DNA of 64,000 bases. Source: Zhongshania aliphaticivorans. Its GTDB lineage: Bacteria > Pseudomonadota > Gammaproteobacteria > Pseudomonadales > Spongiibacteraceae. This document shows positions 50,308 to 59,115 of this stretch, in pieces. The stretch spans positions 1,295,994 to 1,359,993 of the forward strand of contig NZ_CACSIK010000001.1 in the NCBI RefSeq assembly GCF_902705875.1. The letters run 5' to 3'. Numbering within the stretch: the stretch's first letter is position 1; every line of letters starts with the position of its first letter. The translations under genes were made by a program, and so were the position numbers. The notes under the pieces were generated by a model that saw only the letters and a program-made list of their open reading frames with translations, ran no database searches and was not told where the DNA came from.

Positions 50308-51147
50308 ATGAGTTTTTCTTCCTATATTGGCCCTGTCGCAAAAATGAAAACTCGCTTGGTTGATGATTGTGCTTTATATAGCATGCCAATCGGTGATGAG
50401 TTTGTAGAGATGAATCCTTTAATTGGTCGCTCTCTTCGTCTTGAATTTCGTCAGCAAATAAATTGTATTCATTGCGGACGACTAACCAAAAAGAGTTTTA
50501 GTCAGGGCTATTGCTACCCCTGTTTTCAGCGATTGGCACAATGTGACAGCTGTATCGTTAGCCCCGAGAAATGCCATTATTTTGAGGGTACTTGCCGCGA
50601 GCCTGAATGGGGCGAAAGTCACTGCTTCAGGGATCATATTGTTTATCTGGCCAACTCGACTGGCGTGAAGGTGGGAATTACCCGTGGGACACAAGTTCCA
50701 ACACGCTGGATTGACCAGGGCGCAGTCGCGGCATTGCCGATTTTTAGAGTGAGTAACCGTTTGCAGTCAGGTTTGGTTGAGACCTTGTTTAAACAACATG
50801 TAGCTGATAAAACCAGCTGGCAGGCAATGTTAAAGGGGGAGCCGAGTGAGGTTGATTTGCCGGCACGCCGAGATGAATTAATGGAACTTTGCCAAGCGGG
50901 TATTACTGATTTACAAACACAAAATGGCATACAGGCGATTCAAGCGATTGATGATGCCACTGTCCAGCATATTCGCTTTCCAGTTGAAACTTATCCCTTA
51001 AAAGTTAAATCATTTAACCTAGATAAGGTCCCGCTAATAGAAGGCACTTTAATGGGGATAAAAGGGCAGTACCTTATCTTTGATAATGGCGTAATTAATA
51101 TTCGTAAATACGCCGGATACCACATTGAATTAAGTTGTGGACTATAG
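50308..51147 (+). CDS. DUF2797 zinc-ribbon/GIY-YIG-like protein
   Basis: A 279-residue protein. Residues ~50-110 contain CIHCG, CYPCF, CDSC, a further CHYF/C and a CF, together forming one or two zinc-binding ribbons. The following VYLANSTGVKVGITRGTQVP with TRWIDQGA resembles the GIY-YIG nuclease fold, as proposed for DUF2797. The remainder is a beta-rich C-terminal domain. Function unknown. The ATG lies 4 nt after the DUF1315 stop and pepN begins 18 nt after it, so they look co-transcribed. Confidence 0.83.
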   Translation: MSFSSYIGPVAKMKTRLVDDCALYSMPIGDEFVEMNPLIGRSLRLEFRQQINCIHCGRLTKKSFSQGYCYPCFQRLAQCDSCIVSPEKCHYFEGTCREPEWGESHCFRDHIVYLANSTGVKVGITRGTQVPTRWIDQGAVAALPIFRVSNRLQSGLVETLFKQHVADKTSWQAMLKGEPSEVDLPARRDELMELCQAGITDLQTQNGIQAIQAIDDATVQHIRFPVETYPLKVKSFNLDKVPLIEGTLMGIKGQYLIFDNGVINIRKYAGYHIELSCGL

Positions 51148-51165
51148 ACAATCAGGAGTAGTTTC

Positions 51166-53823
51166 ATGCGCGACGCGCAGCCAAGTACGATCTTTTTAAG
51201 TGATTACCGTGTCCCCGATTTTTTGATCGACAGCACTCACTTGCAATTTGAGTTAGGGGAGGACAGTACCTCGGTGTGTTCTGTTTTAGCGATGCGGCGT
51301 AATCCGGATGCCGCCGAGCAAGGGGCGCCGTTAAAGCTTCATGGAACAGAGCTTGAATTGATTTCTTTGGCAATTGACGGTCGTCAGCTTAGTGACGCAG
51401 AGTGGTCGCAAAGCGGTGAAGAGTTAATTATAGACAATGTTCCATCGTCATTCAGTTTGAGTTGTGAAACACGGCTTCGCCCGCAAGAGAATACCTCGCT
51501 CGAGGGGCTTTATAAATCCAGCGGTATGTTCTGTACCCAGTGTGAGGCCGAGGGCTTTCGGAAAATCACCTACTACCTTGATCGACCAGATGTAATGTCG
51601 GTGTTTACAGTTGAAATTATTGCTGACAAAGAGCGTTATCCGGTATTGCTTTCAAATGGCAATTTAATGTCAAGTGAGGAGCAGGCTAGCGGGAAAAGTA
51701 AAACGGTTTGGCATGACCCCTTCCCAAAACCGGCGTATTTATTTGCTTTAGTGGCAGGCAAATTGGCGGTGGTTGACGATCAATTTGTGACGATGAATGG
51801 TCGGTGTGTTGATCTTAAAATCTATGTCGAGGAAAAAGACCTCGATAAATGTGATCACGCCATGCTGTCTCTTAAGAACGCAATGCGCTGGGATGAAGAG
51901 GTGTACGGTAGAGAGTACGACCTTGATATTTTTAATATTGTCGCTGTTGACGATTTTAATATGGGGGCAATGGAAAACAAGAGCCTTAATATTTTCAACA
52001 CCTCCTGTGTGTTAGCTAAACCTGAAACTACCACAGATGCAGGCTTTCAGCGTGTTGAAGGTGTTGTTGCCCACGAATATTTTCACAACTGGTCGGGCAA
52101 TCGAGTTACTTGCAGAGATTGGTTCCAGCTCAGCTTAAAGGAAGGGTTCACGGTGTTTCGCGATGCCGCTTTTTCTTCTGATATGGGCTCGCCTACAGTA
52201 AAACGGGTTGAAGATGTTACCTTGCTGCGCACGGCGCAGTTTGCAGAAGATGCCGGTCCAATGGCGCACCCAATCCGTCCTGATTCGTTCATAGAAATTT
52301 CAAATTTTTACACCGTTACAATTTATGAAAAAGGCGCTGAAGTCGTTCGCATGATTCATACTTTGCTGGGGCCAGAGTTGTTCCGCAAAGGCAGTGATTT
52401 GTATTTTGATCGTCACGATGGTCAAGCGGTAACTTGTGAAGACTTTGTGTTAGCGATGGAGGATGCCAGCGGTATTGATTTACAGCAATTTCGTAACTGG
52501 TATTCTCAAGCGGGTACGCCACAATTAATGGTAAGTGGTGTATACGATGAGCAAACAAAGACCTATACCCTTTCTGTTAAGCAGTCTTGTCCAGCAACTC
52601 CTGGGCAGCCGCAAAAAGCGCCGTACCATATTCCCTTGGCGGTTGCTCTGATCGGCGAGGCAGGACAACTTCCCCTCAATTTAGATGGTGTGGAGGCAGA
52701 TATTGAGACTGCCGATAACACTGAACGTGTGTTAAACGTTAGTCTTGCCGAGCAAGACTTTGTGTTTAAGGATGTTGAAGAAGAGCCGGTACCCAGTTTA
52801 TTACGCGGGTTTTCAGCGCCGGTTAAACTGGTATTCGATTATAGTCGCGCCCAGCTTTTACGACTTATGCGTAATGACAGTGATGGTTTCTGTCGCTGGG
52901 ATGCGAGTCAGCATCTAGGTTTGCTTGAAATAAAATCTGCAATAGCTACCCAGGCCGCTTTATTAGAGCCTGAGTACATCGATGTGTGTCGCGATATATT
53001 GGCAGATACTTCATTAGACGCAGCCATGGTGGCCTTGATGTTACAGCTGCCTTCAGAGGCTTATTTAGCTGAAATCATTCATCCCGTTGATGTGCATGGA
53101 ATTCATCTTGCCCGTGAGTCGGTGCGAAAAGCACTGGCAAACGCACTTAAAGATGAATTGATGGCTTGCTATTCTCGCTGTCAAAGCAATGAAGAGTATG
53201 CAGCCACTGCGGAGCAAATCGCGCGTCGCAGTTTAAAAAACACTGCGCTGTCTTTCTTGATGCTATTACAGGAAGATCGCTTCACTCAGTTGGCGGTGTC
53301 GCAGTTTGATACCAGCAGCAATATGACGGATAGATTGGCGGCATTGAGCTGCCTCGTGAATAGTGACGCAGAATACAAGGCTGAGGCCTTACAGCTTTTC
53401 TATCAGCAGTGGCAGCATGAGCCATTGGTGATTAATCAATGGTTCCAGGTACAGGCTATGTGTCATTTGCCGGGAACGTTAAAGACGGTTAAGGAATTAA
53501 TGTCTCACCCAGCCTTCGATATTCGTAATCCGAATAAAGTGCGGGCGTTGATTGGTGCATTTTGTGGTCAAAATGGGGTTAATTTCCATAGCGAGGATGG
53601 TGCCGCCTATCGCTTCCTTGCCGACCAAGTACTTTTGTTGAATCGTAGCAATCCTCAAATAGCGTCTCGTTTATTGGTGCCATTAACTAAGTGGCGCAAG
53701 TATTTACCTGCGGCGCAAAAGCTTATGTATGCAGAATTAGAGCGAATTCTTAGCGAACCTGAGTTGTCTAGCGATGTGTATGAGGTGGTGTCGAAAAGCT
53801 TGCAGGACTACGAGGCAGCTTAA
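51166..53823 (+). CDS. pepN: Aminopeptidase N
   Basis: An 885-residue M1 zinc metallopeptidase removing N-terminal residues from peptides in the cytoplasm. The substrate-anchoring GAMEN is at residues 267-271; zinc ligands His303, His307 and Glu326 lie in HEYFHNW and the following helix (LKEGFTVFRD). The length and the C-terminal helical domain ending in Ala-rich DYEAA are those of E. coli PepN (870). CAGGAG precedes the ATG at 51166. It closes the nadK-to-pepN gene run; a hairpin follows its stop. Confidence 0.96.
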   Translation: MRDAQPSTIFLSDYRVPDFLIDSTHLQFELGEDSTSVCSVLAMRRNPDAAEQGAPLKLHGTELELISLAIDGRQLSDAEWSQSGEELIIDNVPSSFSLSCETRLRPQENTSLEGLYKSSGMFCTQCEAEGFRKITYYLDRPDVMSVFTVEIIADKERYPVLLSNGNLMSSEEQASGKSKTVWHDPFPKPAYLFALVAGKLAVVDDQFVTMNGRCVDLKIYVEEKDLDKCDHAMLSLKNAMRWDEEVYGREYDLDIFNIVAVDDFNMGAMENKSLNIFNTSCVLAKPETTTDAGFQRVEGVVAHEYFHNWSGNRVTCRDWFQLSLKEGFTVFRDAAFSSDMGSPTVKRVEDVTLLRTAQFAEDAGPMAHPIRPDSFIEISNFYTVTIYEKGAEVVRMIHTLLGPELFRKGSDLYFDRHDGQAVTCEDFVLAMEDASGIDLQQFRNWYSQAGTPQLMVSGVYDEQTKTYTLSVKQSCPATPGQPQKAPYHIPLAVALIGEAGQLPLNLDGVEADIETADNTERVLNVSLAEQDFVFKDVEEEPVPSLLRGFSAPVKLVFDYSRAQLLRLMRNDSDGFCRWDASQHLGLLEIKSAIATQAALLEPEYIDVCRDILADTSLDAAMVALMLQLPSEAYLAEIIHPVDVHGIHLARESVRKALANALKDELMACYSRCQSNEEYAATAEQIARRSLKNTALSFLMLLQEDRFTQLAVSQFDTSSNMTDRLAALSCLVNSDAEYKAEALQLFYQQWQHEPLVINQWFQVQAMCHLPGTLKTVKELMSHPAFDIRNPNKVRALIGAFCGQNGVNFHSEDGAAYRFLADQVLLLNRSNPQIASRLLVPLTKWRKYLPAAQKLMYAELERILSEPELSSDVYEVVSKSLQDYEAA

Positions 53824-53832
53824 GCCAGATTG

Positions 53833-53868
53833 CCAAGGCTAAAAGAGCGTTACTTTTTTTAGCCTTGG
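53833..53868. terminator. Hairpin after pepN
   Basis: A perfect 12-bp stem CCAAGGCTAAAA/TTTTAGCCTTGG with a 12-nt loop, starting 10 nt after the pepN stop. The T-rich part falls inside the stem and there is no following T-run, so termination is likely but not canonical. Confidence 0.55.
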
Positions 53869-54031
53869 GCTTACCATTTTCAGTGATTTATAGCTTGTAT
53901 AGTTGACTGCACTAACTGCGATATTTGTTATAACAATATATGCTTATGTTATAAGTGTATGATTTTAAAGATTTTATTCTATTTTTTTCGCGTTTTATGC
54001 TAGAGTTGCGATCCTGTTTACACTTGAACTG

Positions 54032-54670
54032 ATGGAAATGATGGATCTGGACTTAAATGCGTTAAATGCTGAGCTTCGCAATAAATCGGCAGCCGATATT
54101 ATTCGGTGGGCAGTGTCACTTGGCGAACCCATTATGGGGTCGACAAGTTTTGCACCAAACGCAGCCGTCATGCTCAAGTTGATTACCGATATTGCCCCTG
54201 AAATGCCGGTGGTATGGGCGGATAGTGGCTACAATGTGCCGGATACCTACCGTGTTGCAGAGCAGTTGATAAAACAGCTAAAGCCCAATTTAAAACGTTA
54301 TATTCCCGAAATAACCGCTGAACACCGCAATGCAATTATGGGGGGAATTCCGCACCCTGATGATAACCCTGAGTTACACAAGGAGTTTACCCGTCAGGTG
54401 AAACTTGAGCCGTTTAATCGTGCCTTCGCTGATTTAGCTCCCAAAATTTGGGTGACGGGAATTCGTAAAGAAGAGACGGCATTTCGACAAAACCTGGATG
54501 TTCTGTCTTGGGATGGTCGCGGTATTTTGAAGGTGGCCCCGCTTTTCTACTGGACAGAGGCCGATGTGTTGGCGTTCATGAGTGAGCACAGTTTACCGTC
54601 GGCAAAACATTATTTTGATCCTACCAAGGTGGCAGAAAACCGCGAATGCGGTTTACATACCTCTGCTTAA
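54032..54670 (+). CDS. cysH: Phosphoadenylylsulfate reductase
   Basis: A 212-residue PAPS reductase of assimilatory sulfate reduction. PMGSTSFAPNAAVMLK-type PP-loop (GSTSFAPNAAVML, about residue 37-49), VVWADSGYNVPDTYRVA, GIRKEETAFR and the catalytic ECGLH near the C-terminus (around residues 205-209) are visible. Only this Cys and no Cys-Cys pair is seen, so it lacks the [4Fe-4S] motif of APS reductases and should use PAPS with thioredoxin. It is shorter than E. coli CysH (244). Several ATG codons (54032, 54038, 54041) compete and no ribosome site decides. No other cys gene is adjacent. Confidence 0.88.
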   Translation: MEMMDLDLNALNAELRNKSAADIIRWAVSLGEPIMGSTSFAPNAAVMLKLITDIAPEMPVVWADSGYNVPDTYRVAEQLIKQLKPNLKRYIPEITAEHRNAIMGGIPHPDDNPELHKEFTRQVKLEPFNRAFADLAPKIWVTGIRKEETAFRQNLDVLSWDGRGILKVAPLFYWTEADVLAFMSEHSLPSAKHYFDPTKVAENRECGLHTSA

Positions 54671-54674
54671 ATAC

Positions 54675-54699
54675 TGCGGCAGTACGAGCACTCGCCGCA
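54675..54699. terminator. Hairpin after cysH
   Basis: TGCGGC...GCCGCA with an inner AGT/ACT pairing, four bases after the cysH stop. Followed by ATCCTTCC rather than a T-run, so a weak candidate. Confidence 0.4.
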
Positions 54700-54760
54700 A
54701 TCCTTCCTCAATGATATCGTTGTCGGTATTCTACCGGCTCTGAATCAAGGTCTTTTACAT

Positions 54761-55789
54761 ATGTATTCTGTTTTGCGACGCTTATTGTTTTGTCTTCCAA
54801 CTGAAACTTCCCATCATTTGTCGTTAGCCTCTGTATCCCTCCTTCAAAAGTGCGGTTTGAGTCGCTTGGTCTCTAAGCCGTTGTTGCCATTGCCAAGAAC
54901 TGTCATGGGGATTGAATTTCCAAACCCTGTGGGTTTGGCGGCGGGCTTGGATAAAGACGCTAAACACATAAATGGCTTATCAGCATTGGGTTTTGGTTTT
55001 ATCGAGGTGGGTACGGTAACGCCTAAGCCGCAGCCAGGTAATCCGCAGCCACGTTTGTTTCGCTTGCCTGAAGCGGAGGCAATTATTAATCGGATGGGCT
55101 TTAATAACTTGGGGCTGGATCACTTGCTAGCCCAAGTAAAGGCCAGTGGCTATCAGGGTGTATTAGGAATAAATATAGGCAAAAACAAGGATACGCCTGC
55201 AGATAAGGCTGTTGACGATTATTTGTTGTGCCTGCGCGGAGTTTATCCTTACGCCAGTTATGTCACGGTTAATTTGTCATCACCCAATACCCCAGGGTTA
55301 AGAGATCTTCAGTTTGGCCAGCCATTAATTGATTTACTGAGTACATTGAAAAAAGAACAGCTGGCACTGGCTGAGCAGCATGGTCGATACATTCCAATGG
55401 CGGTTAAAATTGCGCCTGATATGGCAGAAGATGATATTCGCCGGGTCGCAGAGGTGTTTGTAGAACAGGGCATGGATGGTGTTATAGCGACCAATACCAC
55501 GATTGCGCGTGACGCAGTTGCAGGACTAGCAAATGGCGATGAGCAGGGCGGCTTAAGCGGCAAGCCGGTGCGTGATAGCTCAACCAAAGTGGTTCAAATA
55601 TTGGCTGACGCTTTACAGGGGCGCCTGCCAATCATCGGTGTTGGAGGAATTAGCGATGGTGATTCTGCAGCCGAGAAAATAGCGGCAGGTGCGTCATTGG
55701 TGCAAATTTATACGGGTTTTATATACCGTGGCCCAAGTTTAATTTCTGAGGCAGCAGAGGCAATCGCCAAAGTGGAGAAGTTGGCTTAA
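54761..55789 (+). CDS. pyrD: Dihydroorotate dehydrogenase (quinone), class 2
   Basis: A 342-residue membrane-associated flavoenzyme of pyrimidine synthesis, oxidising dihydroorotate to orotate with ubiquinone. An N-terminal helical segment (residues ~1-45) that inserts in the membrane leads to the barrel: [65 protein letters not shown] and ATNTT, GLSG and IGVGGI. The catalytic Ser of class 2 enzymes is in [10 protein letters not shown]. Stop overlaps marC start (TAATGG). Length equals E. coli PyrD (336). Confidence 0.96.
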   Translation: MYSVLRRLLFCLPTETSHHLSLASVSLLQKCGLSRLVSKPLLPLPRTVMGIEFPNPVGLAAGLDKDAKHINGLSALGFGFIEVGTVTPKPQPGNPQPRLFRLPEAEAIINRMGFNNLGLDHLLAQVKASGYQGVLGINIGKNKDTPADKAVDDYLLCLRGVYPYASYVTVNLSSPNTPGLRDLQFGQPLIDLLSTLKKEQLALAEQHGRYIPMAVKIAPDMAEDDIRRVAEVFVEQGMDGVIATNTTIARDAVAGLANGDEQGGLSGKPVRDSSTKVVQILADALQGRLPIIGVGGISDGDSAAEKIAAGASLVQIYTGFIYRGPSLISEAAEAIAKVEKLA

Positions 55790-56451
55790 TGGCAATAGAT
55801 AGTACGCTTATCGAAGCCTTTAGTGTTTCGCTTGCGACGTTTTTTGCGACTATTGGTCCGATTGATGTCGCGGCGATGTTTGCGGCTCTTACCAGTGGCG
55901 TGTCAGATAAGAGGCGGCGTCGCACGGCGGTGCGAGGTGTACTGATTAGTGGCGCTATATTATTGGCGTTTGCCTTGCTTGGTGAAATGATTCTCAATGT
56001 TATGGGGATTTCCCTTGCTGCTTTGCGGGCTGCAGGTGGGGTGTTATTGCTCTTGATTGGCATAGATCTAGTTACTGTTAAGGGCAGCGGTGCAACCACG
56101 ACAACAAGCGATGAAGATCAAGAGGCCGAGGAGAGTAATGATATTGCAGTTTTTCCTTTGGCGACACCGTTGATTGCAGGCCCCGGTGCTATTGGCGCGG
56201 TGATTCTGTTAATGGCACATGCCGACGGCAATCTTGTCGAGCAAGTAGCGGTGATTACATCTCTGTTACTGGTGCTTCTGATGACCTTATTTTCGTTATT
56301 GCTGGCAAGTCGCCTCCAGAATTGGCTTGGAGTAACGGGGATGCATATGATTAGTCGTGTGTTTGGCGTTTTATTATGCGCTCTGGCCATTCAGTTTTTG
56401 TTTGATGGCATTGCACAGAGCGGCTTGATATCGGGTATGGCAGCTGGCTAG
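55789..56451 (+). CDS. MarC family inner-membrane protein
   Basis: A 220-residue protein with six hydrophobic helices. FATIGPIDVAAMFAALTSGV, then RRRTAVRGVLISGAILLAFAL and AVFPLATPLIAGPGAIGAVI are the UPF0056/MarC signature. Function is unknown despite the historic link to multiple antibiotic resistance. The loop between helices 3 and 4 is acidic (DEDQEAEESND). Its start overlaps the pyrD stop, so it is co-transcribed. Length is usual. Confidence 0.9.
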   Translation: MAIDSTLIEAFSVSLATFFATIGPIDVAAMFAALTSGVSDKRRRRTAVRGVLISGAILLAFALLGEMILNVMGISLAALRAAGGVLLLLIGIDLVTVKGSGATTTTSDEDQEAEESNDIAVFPLATPLIAGPGAIGAVILLMAHADGNLVEQVAVITSLLLVLLMTLFSLLLASRLQNWLGVTGMHMISRVFGVLLCALAIQFLFDGIAQSGLISGMAAG

Positions 56452-56466
56452 GTCTCGTGGCTATCA

Positions 56467-57309
56467 TCATTTATTAAACGGTTTACCAATAGCGACTGCT
56501 TCTGGGCCGTCAAAATGCATTTTTGCCTGCTGAATTGACACAGTGCATATGGGTTTTTTAGGCAGACCTAACTCTCTGAGTTTTAATGCTAAGGGATGTT
56601 GTTGGCCAATTTTTGGTTTCTTACCTCCGAGCTTGAAGGTGACTCCTTTACCTTCTGTTGTGCCTATGGTTTTCCATGCCAATCCATCACGAATTGCCAG
56701 CGAGGGTGCGGCTTGCGGTTTGGCTGTCGCGTTAGATCCTGTTGCAGCCTCTATACTAAATACTAATTCTTCATCATCTTTGAATGTTGTATTAGCCGTT
56801 TTATCACCAAAGTGAATATCCACATCGGTTACCCATTTCGGAAAGCCCCAAATGAAGCGCCCAGCATGCGTGGTGAAACACTGGTTTACCGGCATGCGAT
56901 AGACAAAATTACCCAGTGAACCTTTAATCATGCCTGACATTGCGCCAATGATTGGCAGCGGTTTGGGCTCACCGGGAGTGGTGACGGGAAATACAATGGC
57001 TGCTTCGTTGTAATTGCCTAAATCGTTTTGTTGATAATCAACCCCAAGTAATTGCATTAATGCTTTGCCTGGCCAAATTTCCACCACAGTGAAGCCACTG
57101 TCGGCGATTAATGCTTGTGCTTTTTTAGCGCTCACAACAAAGACGTTCATGAGCATAGATGCGGCTGCAACGTTAACCGGCAGTGTGATTTCTTGACCTG
57201 CAATACGGTAGGTTTGCGCATCGACTTTGGTGCAGTGCTGATTGGTGATTTCTTTGCCTGAGTCGCCGATAACCGGCACTTCTTGGCATATAATTGCCGT
57301 ATCCTGCAT
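56467..57309 (-). CDS. Acetoacetate decarboxylase family protein
   Basis: A 280-residue protein of the ADC family. FIWGFPKWVTDVDIHF carries the lysine equivalent to the Schiff-base Lys of acetoacetate decarboxylase, and MQLLGVDYQQNDLGNYNEAAI with VNVFVVSAKK-type strands fit the barrel. True decarboxylation needs a Lys pair that lowers pKa; here the neighbour is Trp (PKW instead of PKK), so the reaction may be different, as in other ADC-like proteins. The ATG at 57309 follows AAGGAG by about ten bases. It is a lone gene, convergent with marC. Substrate unknown. Confidence 0.82.
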   Translation of the reverse strand: MQDTAIICQEVPVIGDSGKEITNQHCTKVDAQTYRIAGQEITLPVNVAAASMLMNVFVVSAKKAQALIADSGFTVVEIWPGKALMQLLGVDYQQNDLGNYNEAAIVFPVTTPGEPKPLPIIGAMSGMIKGSLGNFVYRMPVNQCFTTHAGRFIWGFPKWVTDVDIHFGDKTANTTFKDDEELVFSIEAATGSNATAKPQAAPSLAIRDGLAWKTIGTTEGKGVTFKLGGKKPKIGQQHPLALKLRELGLPKKPICTVSIQQAKMHFDGPEAVAIGKPFNK

Positions 57310-57506
57310 TATGGAAAATCTCCTTGTTATTATTGTGACTTCATCCATTTTTGAAATGGTAACGGTAGTGTAACTCGATTGTGGGTATTAACGGATTACA
57401 ATGGCGTAATCTGTCGGTTTGCTGCTACCGTGTGAAAATTGTTTTGCGGCGTTTAATCTCACTCCTTTTGACGAGTGTAATGTGCATTTTAAGGAAATCA
57501 TGACAT

Positions 57507-58874
57507 ATGGCTAAACATATCTCTGCTCGAGTAAAGGAGGGGGTTCTGAACGCGGCCTCTAAGAGCTTTAGTTTGTCTGCGGCAACCGACACCTCCGGCC
57601 GCAGAATTAGCTTGGCGGAGTTTGGTGTGCGTGGGTCGTGGCGAATAATACAAACGGCGGTTGCCGTGTATCCTCGGGCAGTTAAGTGGTTATTACAGCG
57701 ACGCCAGCCAACTCCGGCAGAACTACGTGAGTTATTTGAATCTTTGGGCGCTACCTACATTAAATTTGGGCAGTTTATTGCAAGTTCGCCGTCAATTTTT
57801 CCCAAAGAATACGTCGACGAATTTCAGCACTGCTTAGATCAGACCCCGTCTTTGCCGTTTAATAAAATTCGTCACATTGTGGAGCAGGACTTGGGGCGAC
57901 CACTTTCGGCATATTTTTCCGAGTTTGATGAGTCTGCACTGGCGTCGGCGTCCATTGCACAGGTTCACGCGGCTAAATTGGTGACGGGTGAAGACGTAGT
58001 TGTGAAAGTTCAGAAACCTGGCGTTCAGGCAATTTTAACGACAGACATGAATGCAGTGTATTTGTTGATCCGCCTATTTGAACTCATTTTACCTAATACG
58101 GATAAAGACGCTGTTGCTGGCTTGGTAGAAGAGATGTACCAGTCGATGATTGATGAATGTGATTTTGTAAAAGAGGCGGGTAATTTACAACAGTTTAGGC
58201 AGTTTCTCAGTGATAGTCACAATGATGTTGTGATGGCACCAAAACCCTATACTCATGCCTCTGGGGCAAAGGTGCTTACCATGGAACGATTTTATGGTGT
58301 GGCACTGACTAATGAAGTGGCGATGGTCAAAGAGGGTATCGATCCGGCAAGTAGCTTGTTTAATGCACTGAACACCTGGTTTGCAAGTTTAACGCAATGT
58401 CCCTTCTTTCATGCAGATTTGCACAGTGGTAATTTAATGATAATGCCCGGTGGTAAGGTAGGTTTTATTGATTTTGGTATGGTCGGTCGAATTCAGCCAG
58501 AGGCTTGGCAAGCTATATTTAGTCTGTTTATGGCAATGAGTGAACAAAATTATCGCTTGATGGCAGAGTCGATGATCAGTGTTGGGGTTACTCGCGATAA
58601 GGTCGATGTTCATGCGCTTACGGTTGATATTCAGTCGTTATTTGATGGTTTGAATGCCCTAGACCCCCAGCGTGTACTTGAAGATCGACAGGGGGAGGGT
58701 ATTAATGCCTTGCTAAGCGAGCTCGGCGATATCGCCAAAAAATACGGAATTCGTTTTCCTAGAGCCTTCACGATGCTGTTAAAACAATTTTTGTACTTTG
58801 ATCGTTATATGGAAATGCTGGCTCCAGGTGTTGATATGTTTCAGGATGAGCGTGTTAACTTCTACCTGAATTAA
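57507..58874 (+). CDS. AarF/ABC1/UbiB family protein kinase-like protein
   Basis: A 455-residue kinase-like protein of the family that includes UbiB/COQ8. ATYIKFGQFIASSPSIFP has the family KxGQ motif; ALASASIAQVHAAKL is the Ala-rich nucleotide loop; VVVKVQKPGV holds the catalytic-type Lys; FHADLHSGNLMI is the catalytic loop and VGFIDFGMVG the DFG segment. No helix predicted at the C-terminus, unlike UbiB (546), so the UbiB role in ubiquinone synthesis is doubtful; it belongs to the shorter branch. No neighbours related to quinones. A terminator follows at 58896. Confidence 0.9.
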   Translation: MAKHISARVKEGVLNAASKSFSLSAATDTSGRRISLAEFGVRGSWRIIQTAVAVYPRAVKWLLQRRQPTPAELRELFESLGATYIKFGQFIASSPSIFPKEYVDEFQHCLDQTPSLPFNKIRHIVEQDLGRPLSAYFSEFDESALASASIAQVHAAKLVTGEDVVVKVQKPGVQAILTTDMNAVYLLIRLFELILPNTDKDAVAGLVEEMYQSMIDECDFVKEAGNLQQFRQFLSDSHNDVVMAPKPYTHASGAKVLTMERFYGVALTNEVAMVKEGIDPASSLFNALNTWFASLTQCPFFHADLHSGNLMIMPGGKVGFIDFGMVGRIQPEAWQAIFSLFMAMSEQNYRLMAESMISVGVTRDKVDVHALTVDIQSLFDGLNALDPQRVLEDRQGEGINALLSELGDIAKKYGIRFPRAFTMLLKQFLYFDRYMEMLAPGVDMFQDERVNFYLN

Positions 58875-58895
58875 AGAAGGTCGTGGAATGGTCAA

Positions 58896-58937
58896 TTGCT
58901 AGGTCGAAGCTTGTTCGGTCTAGCAACTCGTTTTTTC
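58896..58937 (+). terminator. Rho-independent terminator after the ABC1-kinase gene
   Basis: TTGCTAG pairs with CTAGCAA, with inner pairs around GCTTG making a 13-bp stem that includes two G-U pairs. CTCG and six T follow. 22 nt after the stop at 58874. Confidence 0.8.
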
Positions 58938-59115
58938 GAATTCTAGCTGGGTTTCCTGCTGATTATTAAGTCTGTACAACTATTACCTTTCACCCCACCA
59001 TATTGTAAGTAGATCACACTATTCATTCCCCTTACCTAAGCACTGTAAAGTGTATTCATGGCGATTCGTGTGCGCATAGGCAGTGTGCCGATATATTTCA
59101 TAAGAGGTAGGGAGT

